A stretch of 64,000 nucleotides of DNA from Microbacteriaceae bacterium VKM Ac-2855 (GTDB lineage Bacteria; Actinomycetota; Actinomycetes; Actinomycetales; Microbacteriaceae), in contig JABMLG010000003.1 in NCBI GenBank assembly GCA_013204985.1, forward strand, positions 434,001 to 498,000, in the 5' to 3' direction. The notes under the pieces were generated by a model, which had not been told where the DNA came from, searched no databases, and saw only the letters and a list, made by a program, of their open reading frames with translations. Shown here piece after piece: positions 50,028-59,395 of this stretch (positions within the stretch are counted from its first letter, which is position 1; each line of letters opens with the position of its first letter). The position numbers were made by a program, and so were the translations under genes.

Positions 50028-50033
50028 AGCCTA
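50028..50033 (-). promoter_or_regulatory. Possible -10 box of lepB
   Basis: TAGGCT on the minus strand, about 40 bp before the GTG at 49988; no good -35 was found. Confidence 0.35.
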
Positions 50034-50135
50034 AGCCGTGGTCGCCCCGCGGGCCCCGAGGTGTCTCGCGGACGCGACACGCCGGTGACGCCCGGATCCG
50101 CCGCCACCCAGGTGGCGCATCCACGGATTCTCGCG

Positions 50136-50141
50136 TAGTAT
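50136..50141 (+). promoter_or_regulatory. -10 box of the infA operon
   Basis: TAGTAT, with the probable start at GGTGT (50150). The -35 region is weak. The leader of about 118 nt begins with GGTGTTTGCGC, which can pair with GCGCACC, and carries a CGCGAC/GTCGCG stem ending at 50218. Confidence 0.55.
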
Positions 50142-50267
50142 CGATCCTTGGTGTTTGCGCACGCTTCGGCATGCCCGCGCACCCGCTGCGAGCACTCGCT
50201 CGCGACAGGATCGTCGCGGAAACATTCGCACGACCAGTACACAACAATTCTGAACGACAGTGAGGCT

Positions 50268-50489
50268 ATGGCCAAAAAAGACGGTGTCATCGAAATCGAA
50301 GGTGCGGTTGTCGAGGCGCTCCCCAACGCGATGTTCCGCGTGGAGCTGACCAACGGACACAAAGTTCTCGCCCACATCTCGGGCAAGATGCGTCAGCACT
50401 ACATCCGCATCCTCCCGGAGGACCGCGTGATCGTGGAGCTGAGCCCTTACGACCTGACCCGCGGCCGGATCGTCTACCGCTACAAGTAG
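50268..50489 (+). CDS. infA: Translation initiation factor IF-1
   Basis: IF-1, 73 residues, an OB-fold protein that blocks the A site during initiation. [26 protein letters not shown] and the C-terminal [11 protein letters not shown] are diagnostic. The shorter start is chosen because MAKKDGVIE is the family N-terminus. It heads the alpha-operon block infA-rpmJ-rpsM-rpsK-rpoA-rplQ. Confidence 0.99.
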   Translation: MAKKDGVIEIEGAVVEALPNAMFRVELTNGHKVLAHISGKMRQHYIRILPEDRVIVELSPYDLTRGRIVYRYK

Positions 50490-50586
50490 ACGTTCGCTCG
50501 CCCCCGTTCGGCAGCGTGTGTTCTGTAAGGAACGGCCCCGGTAATTCCGCCGAGGTACGACGCCAGCGAAAGCAAGGAAAAGAACA

Positions 50587-50703
50587 ATGAAGGTCAACCC
50601 CAGCGTCAAGCGCATCTGCGACCACTGCAAGATCATCCGTCGTCACGGCAACGTGATGGTGATCTGCAGCAGCAACCCGCGCCACAAGCAGCGCCAGGGC
50701 TAA
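50587..50703 (+). CDS. rpmJ: 50S ribosomal protein L36
   Basis: L36, 38 residues, a zinc-binding 50S protein. The zinc ligands Cys11, Cys14, Cys27 and His33-region are present (CDHC, then [14 protein letters not shown]), so it is the zinc-containing form. It lies 97 bp after infA and 182 bp before rpsM; an AAGG-type ribosome-binding site precedes the ATG. Confidence 0.98.
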   Translation: MKVNPSVKRICDHCKIIRRHGNVMVICSSNPRHKQRQG

Positions 50704-50885
50704 GCGCCCGCTCGCGGATCCTCGGATCCGTGCACGACCGCCGTCGAGTCCGCTCGGCGGCACATCCCGCAGCATCAGAAATCGCGCTGCATCCGTTCAG
50801 CGGATGAACGGCGAGGACACCTTCGGTTGGAGGCCGAAGCACCGGTGCTGCACCACACCTCCACTCACTCACAGGAGAAGCCACC

Positions 50886-51266
50886 ATGGCACGTCTGGCA
50901 GGAGTAGACATCCCGCGCGAGAAGCGCGTGGAGATCGCACTGACCTACATCTACGGTGTTGGCCGCACTCGCGCGCTCAAGACCCTCGCAGACACCGAGA
51001 TCGACGGGAACATCCGCGTCAAGGATCTGACCGACGACCAGCTCGTCGCTCTGCGCGACTACATCGAAGGCAACTACAAGGTGGAGGGTGACCTCCGCCG
51101 CGAGGTCGCCGCCGACATCCGCCGCAAGGTCGAGATCGGCTCCTACGAGGGCATCCGCCACCGTCGTGGCCTCCCGGTCCGTGGACAGCGCACCAAGACG
51201 AACGCTCGTACCCGTAAGGGCCCGAAGCGCACCGTCGCCGGCAAGAAGAAGGCCGGCCGCAAGTAA
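50886..51266 (+). CDS. rpsM: 30S ribosomal protein S13
   Basis: S13, 126 residues, in the 30S head forming bridges to the 50[23 protein letters not shown] (shown in part as the family start) and the basic C-terminus [17 protein letters not shown] are standard. CAGGAG is 7 nt upstream. The preceding 182-bp gap holds two short hairpins (around 50714 and 50820) but no gene. Confidence 0.99.
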   Translation: MARLAGVDIPREKRVEIALTYIYGVGRTRALKTLADTEIDGNIRVKDLTDDQLVALRDYIEGNYKVEGDLRREVAADIRRKVEIGSYEGIRHRRGLPVRGQRTKTNARTRKGPKRTVAGKKKAGRK

Positions 51267-51296
51267 GCGGGCGACACGGACTAAGAGGAGAACACA

Positions 51297-51695
51297 TTGG
51301 CTACCCCCAAGTCGGCCGCTCGTAAGCCGCGCCGCAAGGAAAAGAAGAACATCGCTGTGGGCCAGGCCCACATCAAGTCGACGTTCAACAACACGATCGT
51401 CTCGATCACCGACCCGTCCGGTGCCGTCATCAGCTGGGCCTCGTCCGGTGGAGTCGGCTTCAAGGGCTCGCGCAAGTCGACGCCGTTCGCCGCTCAGCTC
51501 GCTGCCGAGTCGGCCGCGCGCCAGGCTCAGGAGCACGGCATGAAGAAGGTCGACGTCTTCGTCAAGGGCCCGGGTTCGGGTCGCGAGACCGCGATCCGCT
51601 CGCTCCAGGCCGCCGGCCTCGAGGTCGGTTCGATCAACGACGTCACCCCGCAGGCGCACAACGGTTGCCGCCCGCCGAAGCGTCGCCGCGTCTAA
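51297..51695 (+). CDS. rpsK: 30S ribosomal protein S11
   Basis: S11, 132 residues, lines the 30S platform near the mRNA exit. Core segments [20 protein letters not shown] and the C-terminal [15 protein letters not shown] are invariant. The start is TTG with AGAGGAG 6 nt upstream. In many actinobacteria rpsD follows; here the next gene is rpoA after 133 bp containing a strong hairpin. Confidence 0.99.
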   Translation: MATPKSAARKPRRKEKKNIAVGQAHIKSTFNNTIVSITDPSGAVISWASSGGVGFKGSRKSTPFAAQLAAESAARQAQEHGMKKVDVFVKGPGSGRETAIRSLQAAGLEVGSINDVTPQAHNGCRPPKRRRV

Positions 51696-51707
51696 GTGCA
51701 CCATGAT

Positions 51708-51748
51708 CCGCCGAGCGGGCATCCGACACCGGGTGCCCGCCTCGGCGG
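51708..51748 (+). terminator. Hairpin between rpsK and rpoA
   Basis: CCGCCGAG-CGGGCA pairs with TGCCCG-CTCGGCGG (14 pairs, one bulge), followed by CATTTCTTTC. It may terminate part of the rpsM-rpsK transcripts. A second 7-bp hairpin (ACGTGTC/GACACGT, 51789-51810) sits just before the rpoA ribosome-binding site. Confidence 0.65.
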
Positions 51749-51828
51749 CTCACGCATTTCTTTCACAACTTCATACCTCGATAAACGCACGTGTCATATA
51801 GCGGACACGTGATCGAAAGGAATCAACA

Positions 51829-52815
51829 GTGCTTATCGCACAGCGCCCGACGCTCACCGAGGACAACATCTCGGAGTTCCGTTCCCGCTTCGTCATCGAG
51901 CCCCTCGAGCCCGGCTTCGGCTACACGCTCGGCAACTCCCTGCGTCGCACCCTGCTGTCGTCCATCCCCGGCGCGGCCGTCACGAGCATCCGCATCGACG
52001 GCGTCCTGCACGAGTTCACGACCGTTCCCGGTGTCAAGGAAGACGTCACCGAGATCATCCTGAACATCAAGGGTCTGGTCGTCTCTTCGGAGCACGACGA
52101 GCCCATCACCGCGTACCTGCGCAAGCAGGGTGCCGGTCAGGTCACCGCAGCCGACATCTCGGCCCCGGCCGGTGTCGAGATCCACAACCCGGAACTCGTC
52201 ATCGCGACCCTGAACGACAAGGCGAAGTTCGAGCTCGAGCTCACCATCGAGCGTGGCCGCGGCTACGTCTCGGCGACCCAGAACCGCAGCGAGTTCTCGG
52301 AGGCGGGCCAGATCCCGATCGACTCCATCTACTCGCCGGTGCTCAAGGTCACCTACCGCGTCGAGGCCACCCGTGCCGGCGAGCGTACCGACTTCGACCG
52401 CCTCGTGGTCGACGTCGAGACCAAGCCGGCGATCACGCCTCGCGACGCCATCGCCTCTGCCGGTCGCACGCTGACCGAGCTGTTCGGTCTCGCTCGCGAG
52501 CTGAACAACGCGGCCGAGGGCATCGAGATCGGCCCTGCGCCGGTCGACGCCGTGCTCTCGACCGAGCTGTCGATGCCCATCGAGGACCTCGACCTCTCGG
52601 TGCGCAGCTACAACTGCCTCAAGCGCGAGGGCATCAACAACGTCAATGAGCTCGTCGCCCTGTCGGAGACGCAGCTCATGAACATCCGCAACTTCGGTCA
52701 GAAGTCGGTGGATGAGGTCAAGGAGAAGTTGACGGAACTCGGCCTGTCGCTCAAGGACTCGGTTCCCGGGTTCGACGGTGCCCACTTCTACAGCTACGAC
52801 GACGAGAGCATCTAG
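51829..52815 (+). CDS. rpoA: DNA-directed RNA polymerase subunit alpha
   Basis: Alpha subunit, 328 residues, scaffold for RNA polymerase assembly. The N-terminal dimerisation domain has the [18 protein letters not shown] signature; the C-terminal domain (from about 250) has [17 protein letters not shown] and the helix-hairpin used for UP-element and activator contacts. GTG start after AAAGGA. rplQ follows after 58 bp. Confidence 0.99.
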   Translation: MLIAQRPTLTEDNISEFRSRFVIEPLEPGFGYTLGNSLRRTLLSSIPGAAVTSIRIDGVLHEFTTVPGVKEDVTEIILNIKGLVVSSEHDEPITAYLRKQGAGQVTAADISAPAGVEIHNPELVIATLNDKAKFELELTIERGRGYVSATQNRSEFSEAGQIPIDSIYSPVLKVTYRVEATRAGERTDFDRLVVDVETKPAITPRDAIASAGRTLTELFGLARELNNAAEGIEIGPAPVDAVLSTELSMPIEDLDLSVRSYNCLKREGINNVNELVALSETQLMNIRNFGQKSVDEVKEKLTELGLSLKDSVPGFDGAHFYSYDDESI

Positions 52816-52873
52816 GCCTCTTCGCTTCGCAGCCTGAGACCTACTGACACCCCTTTAGTACTGGAGTAAATCA

Positions 52874-53389
52874 ATGCCTAAGCCCACGAAGGGCCCCCGC
52901 CTCGGAGGCGGCCCCGCACACGAGCGTCTGCTGCTCGCGAACCTGGCTGCCGCCCTGTTCACGCACAAGAGCATCAAGACGACCGAGACCAAGGCCAAGC
53001 GCCTTCGTCCGCTCGCCGAGCGTCTGATCACCTTCGCCAAGCGTGGCGACCTGCACGCCCGTCGTCGCGTTCTCGCGACGATCGGTGACAAGGGCGTCGT
53101 GCACGAGCTCTTCACCGAGATCGCGCCGCTCGTCGCCGAGCGCGAGGGTGGCTACACCCGCATCACCAAGATCGGCCCCCGCAAGGGCGATAACGCGCCC
53201 ATGGCCGTGATCGAGCTCGTTCTCGAGCCCGTCACCCCCAAGGTCAAGAAGTCGACCAAGGTTGCCGCTGCTGCTCCGGTCGAGGCGCCCGTCGAGGACG
53301 CCCCGGTCGAGGACGCAGCCGTCGAGGAGGCGCCCGTCGAGGACGCTCCCGTCGAGGACGCGCCGGTCGCCGAAGAGGCCGCCAAGTAG
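52874..53389 (+). CDS. rplQ: 50S ribosomal protein L17 with C-terminal repeat tail
   Basis: L17 at the tunnel exit side of the 50S. The conserved domain spans residues 1-122 ([38 protein letters not shown]). A further 45 residues form an acidic, alanine/valine/proline-rich tail built on repeats of [14 protein letters not shown], making 171 residues in total. The tail is probably disordered. A perfect 14-bp terminator follows. Confidence 0.98.
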   Translation: MPKPTKGPRLGGGPAHERLLLANLAAALFTHKSIKTTETKAKRLRPLAERLITFAKRGDLHARRRVLATIGDKGVVHELFTEIAPLVAEREGGYTRITKIGPRKGDNAPMAVIELVLEPVTPKVKKSTKVAAAAPVEAPVEDAPVEDAAVEEAPVEDAPVEDAPVAEEAAK

Positions 53390-53420
53390 TACTCGCTTCG
53401 GGCAGCAGCTCGGAAGCCGC

Positions 53421-53454
53421 GAAGCCCCCGTCTCCAGATCGAGACGGGGGCTTC
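53421..53454. terminator. Terminator after rplQ
   Basis: GAAGCCCCCGTCTC pairs perfectly with GAGACGGGGGCTTC across a 6-nt loop. It separates rplQ from the convergent acyltransferase gene and can work in both directions. Confidence 0.88.
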
Positions 53455-53503
53455 GTTGTGCTCGCGCGGAACGCGGATGCGGGGCGGACGGCGCCGGGCG
53501 AGG

Positions 53504-53548
53504 TTCGGCGCCGGACGGTTCAGCGCCGGACGGTTCAGCGCCGGAACG
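53504..53548. repeat. 15-nt tandem repeat at the 3' end of the acyltransferase gene
   Basis: Three units of TTCAGCGCCGGACGG type overlap the stop codon of the convergent gene (53535). Slippage here could move the stop and change the C-terminus. Confidence 0.6.
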
Positions 53549-55571
53549 GGGCGAGCCCCTGGGCCGCTTCTGCCGTGAGCTCGCCCGCCGGCGGCAGGGA
53601 GTCGAGCGCCGTGCGGATACCGTCGGCGTAGATCCGTCCGCCGGACGGGCCGGGGTGGATGCCGTCGTCGGCCAGGTAGTCGGGATGCGGGGCGATCGCA
53701 GCGCTCCAGTCGGAGAGGGCGACGTTGCGGTGCGCATCGTCGAAGGCTCGCAGGGTCGCGTTCACCTCCTCGGTCCACGGTCGCGCGGCGTGCACGGTGA
53801 CCACCACCATGTTGCGGCTCGGGCCGAGGAGGTCCCGGATCTGTTCCAGCGTCGCGAGATCGATGCTGCCGTTGGTGCCGAGGCCGAGCACGAGGGTGCC
53901 GCGGAGCGCCCCGGCGGCGTCGAGCGCGCGTACGATGTCGGGCGCGGCGCTCAACTGCCGCGACACCGCGGCGTCGATGGCGATCTCGGGCAGCGCCGAC
54001 TGCAACTCCGGCGCGGAAGCGAGCATGACCGAGTCGCCGACGGCGGTGATCGTCGCGCCCAGCGGATCCGTGGTCGGGGTGGGCGCGAGCGTGGCGCTCG
54101 GCACGGTGGTCGGAGTCGTCTCGCTCGAGGTCGGTGCGGGCGCGGACGTGTCGGTGGCCGTCGGAGTCGGCGACGGCGTCTCGCGCAGCGGTGCTGGAAC
54201 GCTCGGGGCGGCATCGGCCGGTGCGGCCGCCACCGGCGATGCGGACGCGACGGCGCGTGCACCCCGTTCGATCACGCGTTGTGCCGATGTCTGCTCCGGT
54301 GCCCCGGCCACCGCGAGGCCGGTCCCCGCGAGGGCCGCGAACAGGAGGAGCCAGGCCGTGACGGCCAGTCCGAGACCTCGATGGGCTCGACTGAACCCGA
54401 TCCGGCTCAGCGTGATCGGCGCGCGCAAGCCGTGCCGTCGGATGGGCTGCTCGATGACGGAGTACGACAGCGCCGCGACCGCGACGGTCAGAGCGAGCGC
54501 CGTGATGGCGGGGAGGAGCGGAACGGCTCGACCGAGTTCCGTCGCGCCCAGCACGGACTGTGCGATGACCAGTAGCGGCCAGTGCCAGAGGTAGAGACCG
54601 TAGGAGCGTCGGCCGATCCAGCGCAGCGGACGCACGTCGAGGGCCCTCCCCAGGAGCGCACCCGGGAGAGTCGCCGCCCAGACGACGACGGCCGCGAGCA
54701 CGCTGCCGAGTACGAGCCCGCCGCGATAGGTGAACGGATCGCGCTCGTCCAGAACCGTGCTGAGCGCGATCAATCCCACCAGCGCGAGGATGCCGACCCA
54801 CGGTGCGTGCACCCGGTTCATCCGTTGCAACGCCGACTCGCCCTCGTCGAGGTCGAACGGCCGCACGAAGCTGATGCCGATTGCGAGAACCGCACCGAGC
54901 GCCAGCCCGAAACTGTGCGTGTCGCTGCCGAAGTAGACCCGCGTCGGGTCGTCGCCGGGGCTGTACAGGGCAGCCATCGCGATGGCGGAGGCGACGGCGG
55001 CGACGCCGATCACGGCCAGCTGGAAACCGCGACGCGGCAGCATCGCCAGGCCGAGCAGGGCCACGGGCCACAGCAGATAGAACTGCTCCTCCACCCCGAG
55101 CGACCACAGATTGCGGAACAGCTCGGGAGCGGTCTGATCGACGTAACTGGAGCCGGCGGCGATCGAGAGCCAGTTGCCGCTGAAGGTCGCCAGCCCGAGC
55201 AGCTGGCGCCCGATGCCGACCAGCAGATCGCCCCCGACGAGGCCGGCCAGGCTCGTGGCCACGAGTGCCAGGACGGCGAGCGCGGGAAGGAGACGTCGAG
55301 CCCGGCGCCGCCAGAAGGCGACCAGGTCGATCCGGCCCGTCGCCTCGCGCTCGTTGAGCAGCAGGCGCGTGATCAGGAATCCGCTGATCACGAAGAACAG
55401 GTCGACCCCGAGGAATCCGCCCACCAGCGCGCCGGGGAAGAGGTGGTAGACGATCACGGCGATCACGGCCAGGGCCCGCAAGCCGTCGAGTCCGGCGAAA
55501 TGCGCTCGCGTCGGAGAACCCGATGGCGCGCGGCGATCGGGGTGGGCGGATGCGGGGGAGTGCGGCGGCAT
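53535..55571 (-). CDS. Membrane acyltransferase (OafA/YrhL type) with C-terminal SGNH domain
   Basis: A 678-residue two-domain enzyme. Residues 20-370 are the acyltransferase-3 membrane domain (ten or more helices) starting FAGLDGLRALAVIAVIVYHL, with the LWSLGVEEQFYLLWP motif. A proline/threonine-rich linker leads to an SGNH hydrolase-like domain: VGDSVML (block I), GLGTNG (block III) and DDGIHP (block V with the Asp-His pair). Such proteins O-acetylate cell-surface polysaccharides or peptidoglycan. The gene interrupts the usual rplQ-truA neighbourhood on the opposite strand, and its ATG has no good ribosome-binding site. Confidence 0.9.
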   Translation of the reverse strand: MPPHSPASAHPDRRAPSGSPTRAHFAGLDGLRALAVIAVIVYHLFPGALVGGFLGVDLFFVISGFLITRLLLNEREATGRIDLVAFWRRRARRLLPALAVLALVATSLAGLVGGDLLVGIGRQLLGLATFSGNWLSIAAGSSYVDQTAPELFRNLWSLGVEEQFYLLWPVALLGLAMLPRRGFQLAVIGVAAVASAIAMAALYSPGDDPTRVYFGSDTHSFGLALGAVLAIGISFVRPFDLDEGESALQRMNRVHAPWVGILALVGLIALSTVLDERDPFTYRGGLVLGSVLAAVVVWAATLPGALLGRALDVRPLRWIGRRSYGLYLWHWPLLVIAQSVLGATELGRAVPLLPAITALALTVAVAALSYSVIEQPIRRHGLRAPITLSRIGFSRAHRGLGLAVTAWLLLFAALAGTGLAVAGAPEQTSAQRVIERGARAVASASPVAAAPADAAPSVPAPLRETPSPTPTATDTSAPAPTSSETTPTTVPSATLAPTPTTDPLGATITAVGDSVMLASAPELQSALPEIAIDAAVSRQLSAAPDIVRALDAAGALRGTLVLGLGTNGSIDLATLEQIRDLLGPSRNMVVVTVHAARPWTEEVNATLRAFDDAHRNVALSDWSAAIAPHPDYLADDGIHPGPSGGRIYADGIRTALDSLPPAGELTAEAAQGLAPFRR

Positions 55572-55928
55572 GGAGGAGGCTCGATTCGATCGGGCGGATC
55601 AACGGTAAGCCGTGCAGGGGGCGTCGCCCGGTACCCACACCGGCCGTGCGCCACATGGGATGCGGCGGATGCCGCCCTGTCGCTCCGTCACCGCCTTCAT
55701 GAGGTCGATCCTGCACGTGGTTGGGCTCGGGCCGAGGGGCGGCAGCGGGGGGCGCGCTTCCTGCAGCGTCGACAGCGATTCCTGCATTATCGACCGCACA
55801 CTCGTGCAGCGTCGACCGCGAAATCCCGGGCAAGGACCGCAGGATTCCCGGCGAAGCCGCACGCACCAGCGGCAGCGGCAGCGGATGCGACGGCGACGGC
55901 GACGGGCTGCGGGATACACTCGACGATC
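55572..55928. other. Non-coding gap between the acyltransferase and truA
   Basis: A 357-bp divergent intergenic region. It holds a 43-bp-spaced direct repeat of TGCAGCGTCGAC (55762 and 55805) and, at its right end, the TACACT box of truA. No gene is supported. Confidence 0.45.
55915..55920 (+). promoter_or_regulatory. -10 box, probable leaderless promoter of truA
   Basis: TACACT, 8 nt before the GTG at 55929; neither candidate start has a ribosome-binding site. Confidence 0.4.
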
Positions 55929-56858
55929 GTGCACGACGTTCCTCCGCCCCCGGCTGACATGGTGCGGCTCCGGCTGGACCTCTCGTACGACGGATCCGGG
56001 TTCTCCGGATGGGCGAAGCAGCCCGGTCTTCGCACGGTGCAGGGTGTGCTCGAGGAAGCCCTCGCACTGCTGTTCCGGCGCGAGTCGCCGGCGCCTCGAC
56101 TCACCGTCGCGGGACGCACCGATGTGGGGGTGCACGCGGTCGGTCAGGTGGCGCACCTCGATCTGACCTCCGCGCAGGCGCGAGCGCTCGCCTCCCGCGC
56201 TCGCGGACCGGTGATCGGTGACGGCTCGCTGCTCACCGTGGTCCCGGTGCTGCTGCGGCGACGGATCAACGGCATCCTCGGCCAGTACTCGGATGTCATC
56301 ATCGAGCACTGCACGGTGGCCGCCGAGGGTTTCGACGCGCGCTTCTCCGCCCTCTGGCGTCGCTACGAGTACCGCATCGCCGACGAGGCCGCGAGCCGCG
56401 ACCCGCTGCTCCGGCACAGCACGGCCTGGCTCTCGGGCGAGCTGGACGGCGAGGCGATGGACGCAGCGGCTCACTCGCTGCTCGGACTGCACGACTTCCG
56501 GTCGTTCTGCAGACCGCGCGTCGGTGCGACGACCATTCGGATGCTGCTCGATTTCGCCTGGCGGCGCGACGAGCGGAACGTGTTGGTGGCGACCGTCCGC
56601 GCGGATGCGTTCTGCCACAGCATGGTGCGCGCGCTCGTCGGCGCGTGCGTCGCCGCGGGCGAGCGCAGCGAGGACACGCTCGACGTGGTGGCACTGCGCG
56701 ATGCCGCCGAGCGCACGAACGCGTTCCGCGTCATGCCGGCGCGCGGGCTGAGCCTGATCGAGGTCGGTTATCCTGACGACTCGGCTCTGGCCGAGCGCGC
56801 GGCCCTCACCCGGGCCCGGCGCAGCGTGGATCCCTTCGACGAGAAGAGCCCGGATTGA
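55929..56858 (+). CDS. truA: tRNA pseudouridine(38-40) synthase
   Basis: TruA isomerises uridines 38-40 in tRNA anticodon arms. 309 residues. The catalytic Asp65 is in AGRTDVGVHA, preceded by the DLSYDGSGFSGWAKQPG start and followed by the RRYEYRI and SFCRP segments usual in TruA. GTG 55929 is chosen because of the TACACT box; ATG 55959 (MVRLRLDLSYDG) is an equally plausible start ten codons later. The long frame upstream is non-homologous. Four-nt overlap with the following lipoprotein gene. Confidence 0.95.
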   Translation: MHDVPPPPADMVRLRLDLSYDGSGFSGWAKQPGLRTVQGVLEEALALLFRRESPAPRLTVAGRTDVGVHAVGQVAHLDLTSAQARALASRARGPVIGDGSLLTVVPVLLRRRINGILGQYSDVIIEHCTVAAEGFDARFSALWRRYEYRIADEAASRDPLLRHSTAWLSGELDGEAMDAAAHSLLGLHDFRSFCRPRVGATTIRMLLDFAWRRDERNVLVATVRADAFCHSMVRALVGACVAAGERSEDTLDVVALRDAAERTNAFRVMPARGLSLIEVGYPDDSALAERAALTRARRSVDPFDEKSPD

Positions 56859-57427
56859 GATCGTTCCGCCGTCCCGCCGCCCTCGCCCTGCTCGTAGCGC
56901 TCGCTCTCACCGGCTGCGCGGCGCCGACGAGTCTGGACATCCCGATGGGATCAGACGCACCCACGGTCGAGGTGACACAGACGCCGACGCCGACCTTCTC
57001 GAATCCGGTCGTCGCGCCATCGGCCGACGCGCCCGGAACGATCGACTGCGCGACGGCGCTCTCTCCCGAGGCCCTCGGCGAGCAGCTCGGTTTCCCCGCC
57101 GACTACGCGAAGCTCACGGCCGGCAGCGGTGTCGGAACCTGCATCTACACGATCGGCAGCGGAAACGCGGGGATCACCGTGAACTGGGTCTGGACCACCA
57201 TCGCGCCCGCGGATCTCGTCAAGGGATGGCCGGCCGATGCGACACCCGTCGCGTTCGGCGACGCGGCAGCGATACAGATCCCGGCGTCCGACTCCGGACA
57301 GCCGACGAACTTCCAGGCGCTCGCCGGGAACGTGCAGATGACGCTCTCGGCCTTCGTGGGGGACCAGGCGCATCTCGAAGCGTTCGCCCGGACGTTCTAC
57401 GCGGCACTCGGTATCGTCGTCGCCTGA
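56855..57427 (+). CDS. Lipoprotein of unknown function (first of a pair)
   Basis: A 190-residue secreted lipoprotein: hydrophobic signal followed by the lipobox ALTGC with Cys21, then a Thr/Pro-rich linker and a compact C-terminal domain with two cysteines (TIDCATAL, GTCIYTIG) that could form a disulfide. TTG start overlaps the truA stop by 4 nt, so it depends on truA translation. The domain LT-x-GSG-x-GTC-x-YTI is repeated in the next gene, showing tandem duplication. No function can be assigned. Confidence 0.75.
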   Translation: MRSFRRPAALALLVALALTGCAAPTSLDIPMGSDAPTVEVTQTPTPTFSNPVVAPSADAPGTIDCATALSPEALGEQLGFPADYAKLTAGSGVGTCIYTIGSGNAGITVNWVWTTIAPADLVKGWPADATPVAFGDAAAIQIPASDSGQPTNFQALAGNVQMTLSAFVGDQAHLEAFARTFYAALGIVVA

Positions 57428-57482
57428 GCCCGAACATCGATCGCGATCCGCCTGTCGCCGCATCATCGAAAGAGAGAAGCCC

Positions 57483-58103
57483 ATGGTGGGTAGAAGATTG
57501 CTGCCGGTCGTCGTCCTGACGGCGGTTCTCGCGTTGGCCGGATGCGGGCAAGCGGGGAGCATCGACATCCCGGCCGGTGCCGGCGAATCGAGCGTTCCCG
57601 CGCCGACGGATGCCGAGACTCCGGAGTCCGCGGCGCCGGAGACCACCGCTGCGGAGGCGACGACGCCGACGGCCGAGCCGGAGCCGACCGTTGCCGGCCC
57701 GGCAACGATCGATTGTGCGGCGACGCTGCCGGTGCAGGAGATCGAATCCGATCTGGATCTGCCCGAGGACTTCGTCACCCTCACCGACGGCAGCGGCGCG
57801 GGTACGTGCTCCTACACGATCGCGGGCAACGGTTCGGCGATCCAGATCGCGTGGCGATCGACGACGGAGACGAGCGCCGCGCTGTCGACGGAGTGGACGG
57901 ACAACGGCGCGACCGCGATCGACTTCGGAGAGGCCGCCGCACTGCAGTTGCCGACGGATGCGACCGCGGTGGCGGGCCAGCCCGCGGCACTGCAGGTACT
58001 CGCGAGTGGGATCCAGGTCTCGGTGTTCACGTACGTCGGCGGTCGGGGCGAGCTCGAGTCCTACGCGCAGGCGATCTACGCCGCGCTGGGGATCACCGTC
58101 TGA
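57483..58103 (+). CDS. Lipoprotein of unknown function (second of a pair)
   Basis: A 206-residue paralogue of the preceding lipoprotein: lipobox ALAGC with Cys21, a longer Thr/Pro/Glu-rich linker (residues 30-75), then the same domain with TIDCAATL, GTCSYTIAG and a C-terminal YAQAIYAALGI that mirrors FARTFYAALGI in the first copy. GAGAGAAG precedes the ATG, 55 bp after its sister. Both are likely anchored on the outer face of the membrane; ligand and partner are unknown. Confidence 0.75.
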   Translation: MVGRRLLPVVVLTAVLALAGCGQAGSIDIPAGAGESSVPAPTDAETPESAAPETTAAEATTPTAEPEPTVAGPATIDCAATLPVQEIESDLDLPEDFVTLTDGSGAGTCSYTIAGNGSAIQIAWRSTTETSAALSTEWTDNGATAIDFGEAAALQLPTDATAVAGQPAALQVLASGIQVSVFTYVGGRGELESYAQAIYAALGITV

Positions 58104-58178
58104 ATCCGGATGAGGTCGTCAGGGCCGGATCACCGGTGAGGGGGTCGACGAGCCGTGACGGCCTCGACGGACTCGCGG

Positions 58179-58208
58179 TTGTGTCAGCGGTGGTTCGTCC
58201 GGTAGTCT
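58179..58208 (+). promoter_or_regulatory. Promoter of rplM-rpsI
   Basis: TTGTGT, 18-bp spacer, TAGTCT. The predicted start is GGTGT at 58217; the leader begins GGTGTCTGCGC, which can pair with GCGC and CACC downstream, and has a CGATTCC/GGAATCG stem that includes GTCGCGG (58285-58291). Confidence 0.65.
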
Positions 58209-58349
58209 CTCTCTTTGGTGTCTGCGCCATGCTGCGCGCACCCGAAGTTGAGCCCTCCACCGGTTCGATTCCGACGGCCCTCAGGTCGCGGGAATCGCCA
58301 CGGAGCGGGATTCACGAACTCCTCACTCCGACAAGAAAGCAGCACTACT

Positions 58350-58796
58350 GTGACTCGCACTTTTTCTCCGAAGCCGGCTGATGTCCAGCGCGACTGGGTC
58401 GTCATCGACGCCCAGGACGTCGTTCTCGGCCGTCTCGCCACCCACGCCGCAGCGATCCTGCGCGGCAAGCACAAGCCGACCTTCGCGCCGCACATGGACA
58501 TGGGTGACTTCGTCATCATCGTCAACGCGGAGAAGGTGGCCTTGACCGGCCAGAAGCTCCTGCAGAAGAAGGCTTACCGCCACTCCGGTTACCCGGGCGG
58601 CCTCTCGGCCACCACGTACGCCGAGCTGCTCGAGAAGAACCCGATCCGCGCCGTCGAGAAGGCGATCCGCGGCATGCTCCCGAAGAACTCGATCGGTCGC
58701 GCCCAGCTGACCAAGCTCAAGGTCTACACCGGCCCCGAGCACCCCCACGCCGCACAGCAGCCGAAGACGTACGTCTTCAACCAGGTCGCCCAGTAG
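58350..58796 (+). CDS. rplM: 50S ribosomal protein L13
   Basis: L13, 148 residues, an early 50S assembly protein. The [16 protein letters not shown] segment and the [10 protein letters not shown] loop are typical. GTG at 58350 gives the standard N-terminus [15 protein letters not shown]; the longer frame upstream overlaps the leader. Followed by rpsI after 53 bp, the conserved rplM-rpsI pair. Confidence 0.98.
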   Translation: MTRTFSPKPADVQRDWVVIDAQDVVLGRLATHAAAILRGKHKPTFAPHMDMGDFVIIVNAEKVALTGQKLLQKKAYRHSGYPGGLSATTYAELLEKNPIRAVEKAIRGMLPKNSIGRAQLTKLKVYTGPEHPHAAQQPKTYVFNQVAQ

Positions 58797-58849
58797 GCTC
58801 CGGCCCTCCTCACACTCACAGACTTCGAAGACAAAGGATCACCTACACC

Positions 58850-59335
58850 GTGGCGAAGATCGCAGACCAGATCGACGTGGCTCCCGAGAGCTACTCCACC
58901 GAGACCCCGGCTTCCGAGGCGCCCGCCGCGCCCCGCGCCGTTCTCAACGTCTCCGGCGCAGCCGTGGGCCGACGCAAGCAGGCCATCGCCCGCGTGCGCC
59001 TCGTCCCGGGCTCCGGAACCCTCACCGTGAACGCCCGCGAGTTCGCGGACTACTTCCCGAACAAGCTGCACCAGCAGCTCATCACCGACCCGTTCAAGGT
59101 CCTCGACCTCATCGGCTCGTACGACGTCGTCGCGAAGATCACCGGTGGTGGCCCCTCCGGCCAGGCCGGCGCCCTGCGCCTCGCCATCGCCCGCGCCCTG
59201 AACGAGATCGACCGCGAGAACAACCGCGCGATCCTGAAGAAGGCGGGCTTCCTCACCCGCGACGCGCGCGTCATCGAGCGCAAGAAGGCCGGTCTCAAGA
59301 AGGCTCGTAAGGCGTCGCAGTTCTCGAAGCGCTAG
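58850..59335 (+). CDS. rpsI: 30S ribosomal protein S9 with N-terminal extension
   Basis: S9, whose C-terminal tail reaches the P-site tRNA (ends QFSKR, the invariant arginine present). The core starts near residue 40 ([17 protein letters not shown]). The 161-residue length includes about 35 extra N-terminal residues rich in Ala, Glu and Pro, common in actinobacteria. GTG start; an AAAGGA is located upstream. Confidence 0.98.
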   Translation: MAKIADQIDVAPESYSTETPASEAPAAPRAVLNVSGAAVGRRKQAIARVRLVPGSGTLTVNAREFADYFPNKLHQQLITDPFKVLDLIGSYDVVAKITGGGPSGQAGALRLAIARALNEIDRENNRAILKKAGFLTRDARVIERKKAGLKKARKASQFSKR

Positions 59336-59382
59336 TCGTGGAGGGTCGCTCCGGCGGCCCGATCGACGAGTTCGCTCGAGAA

Positions 59383-59388
59383 TAGACT
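59383..59388 (+). promoter_or_regulatory. -10 box, probable leaderless promoter of glmM
   Basis: TAGACT, 7 nt before the ATG at 59396; no ribosome-binding site lies between. Confidence 0.5.
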
Positions 59389-59395
59389 GCCCGCT

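Noticed and set aside
54582-55928. Extension of truA upstream across the acyltransferase gene
   Set aside because: The region is antisense to a convincing acyltransferase and has no TruA homology; the TruA domain begins just after 55929.
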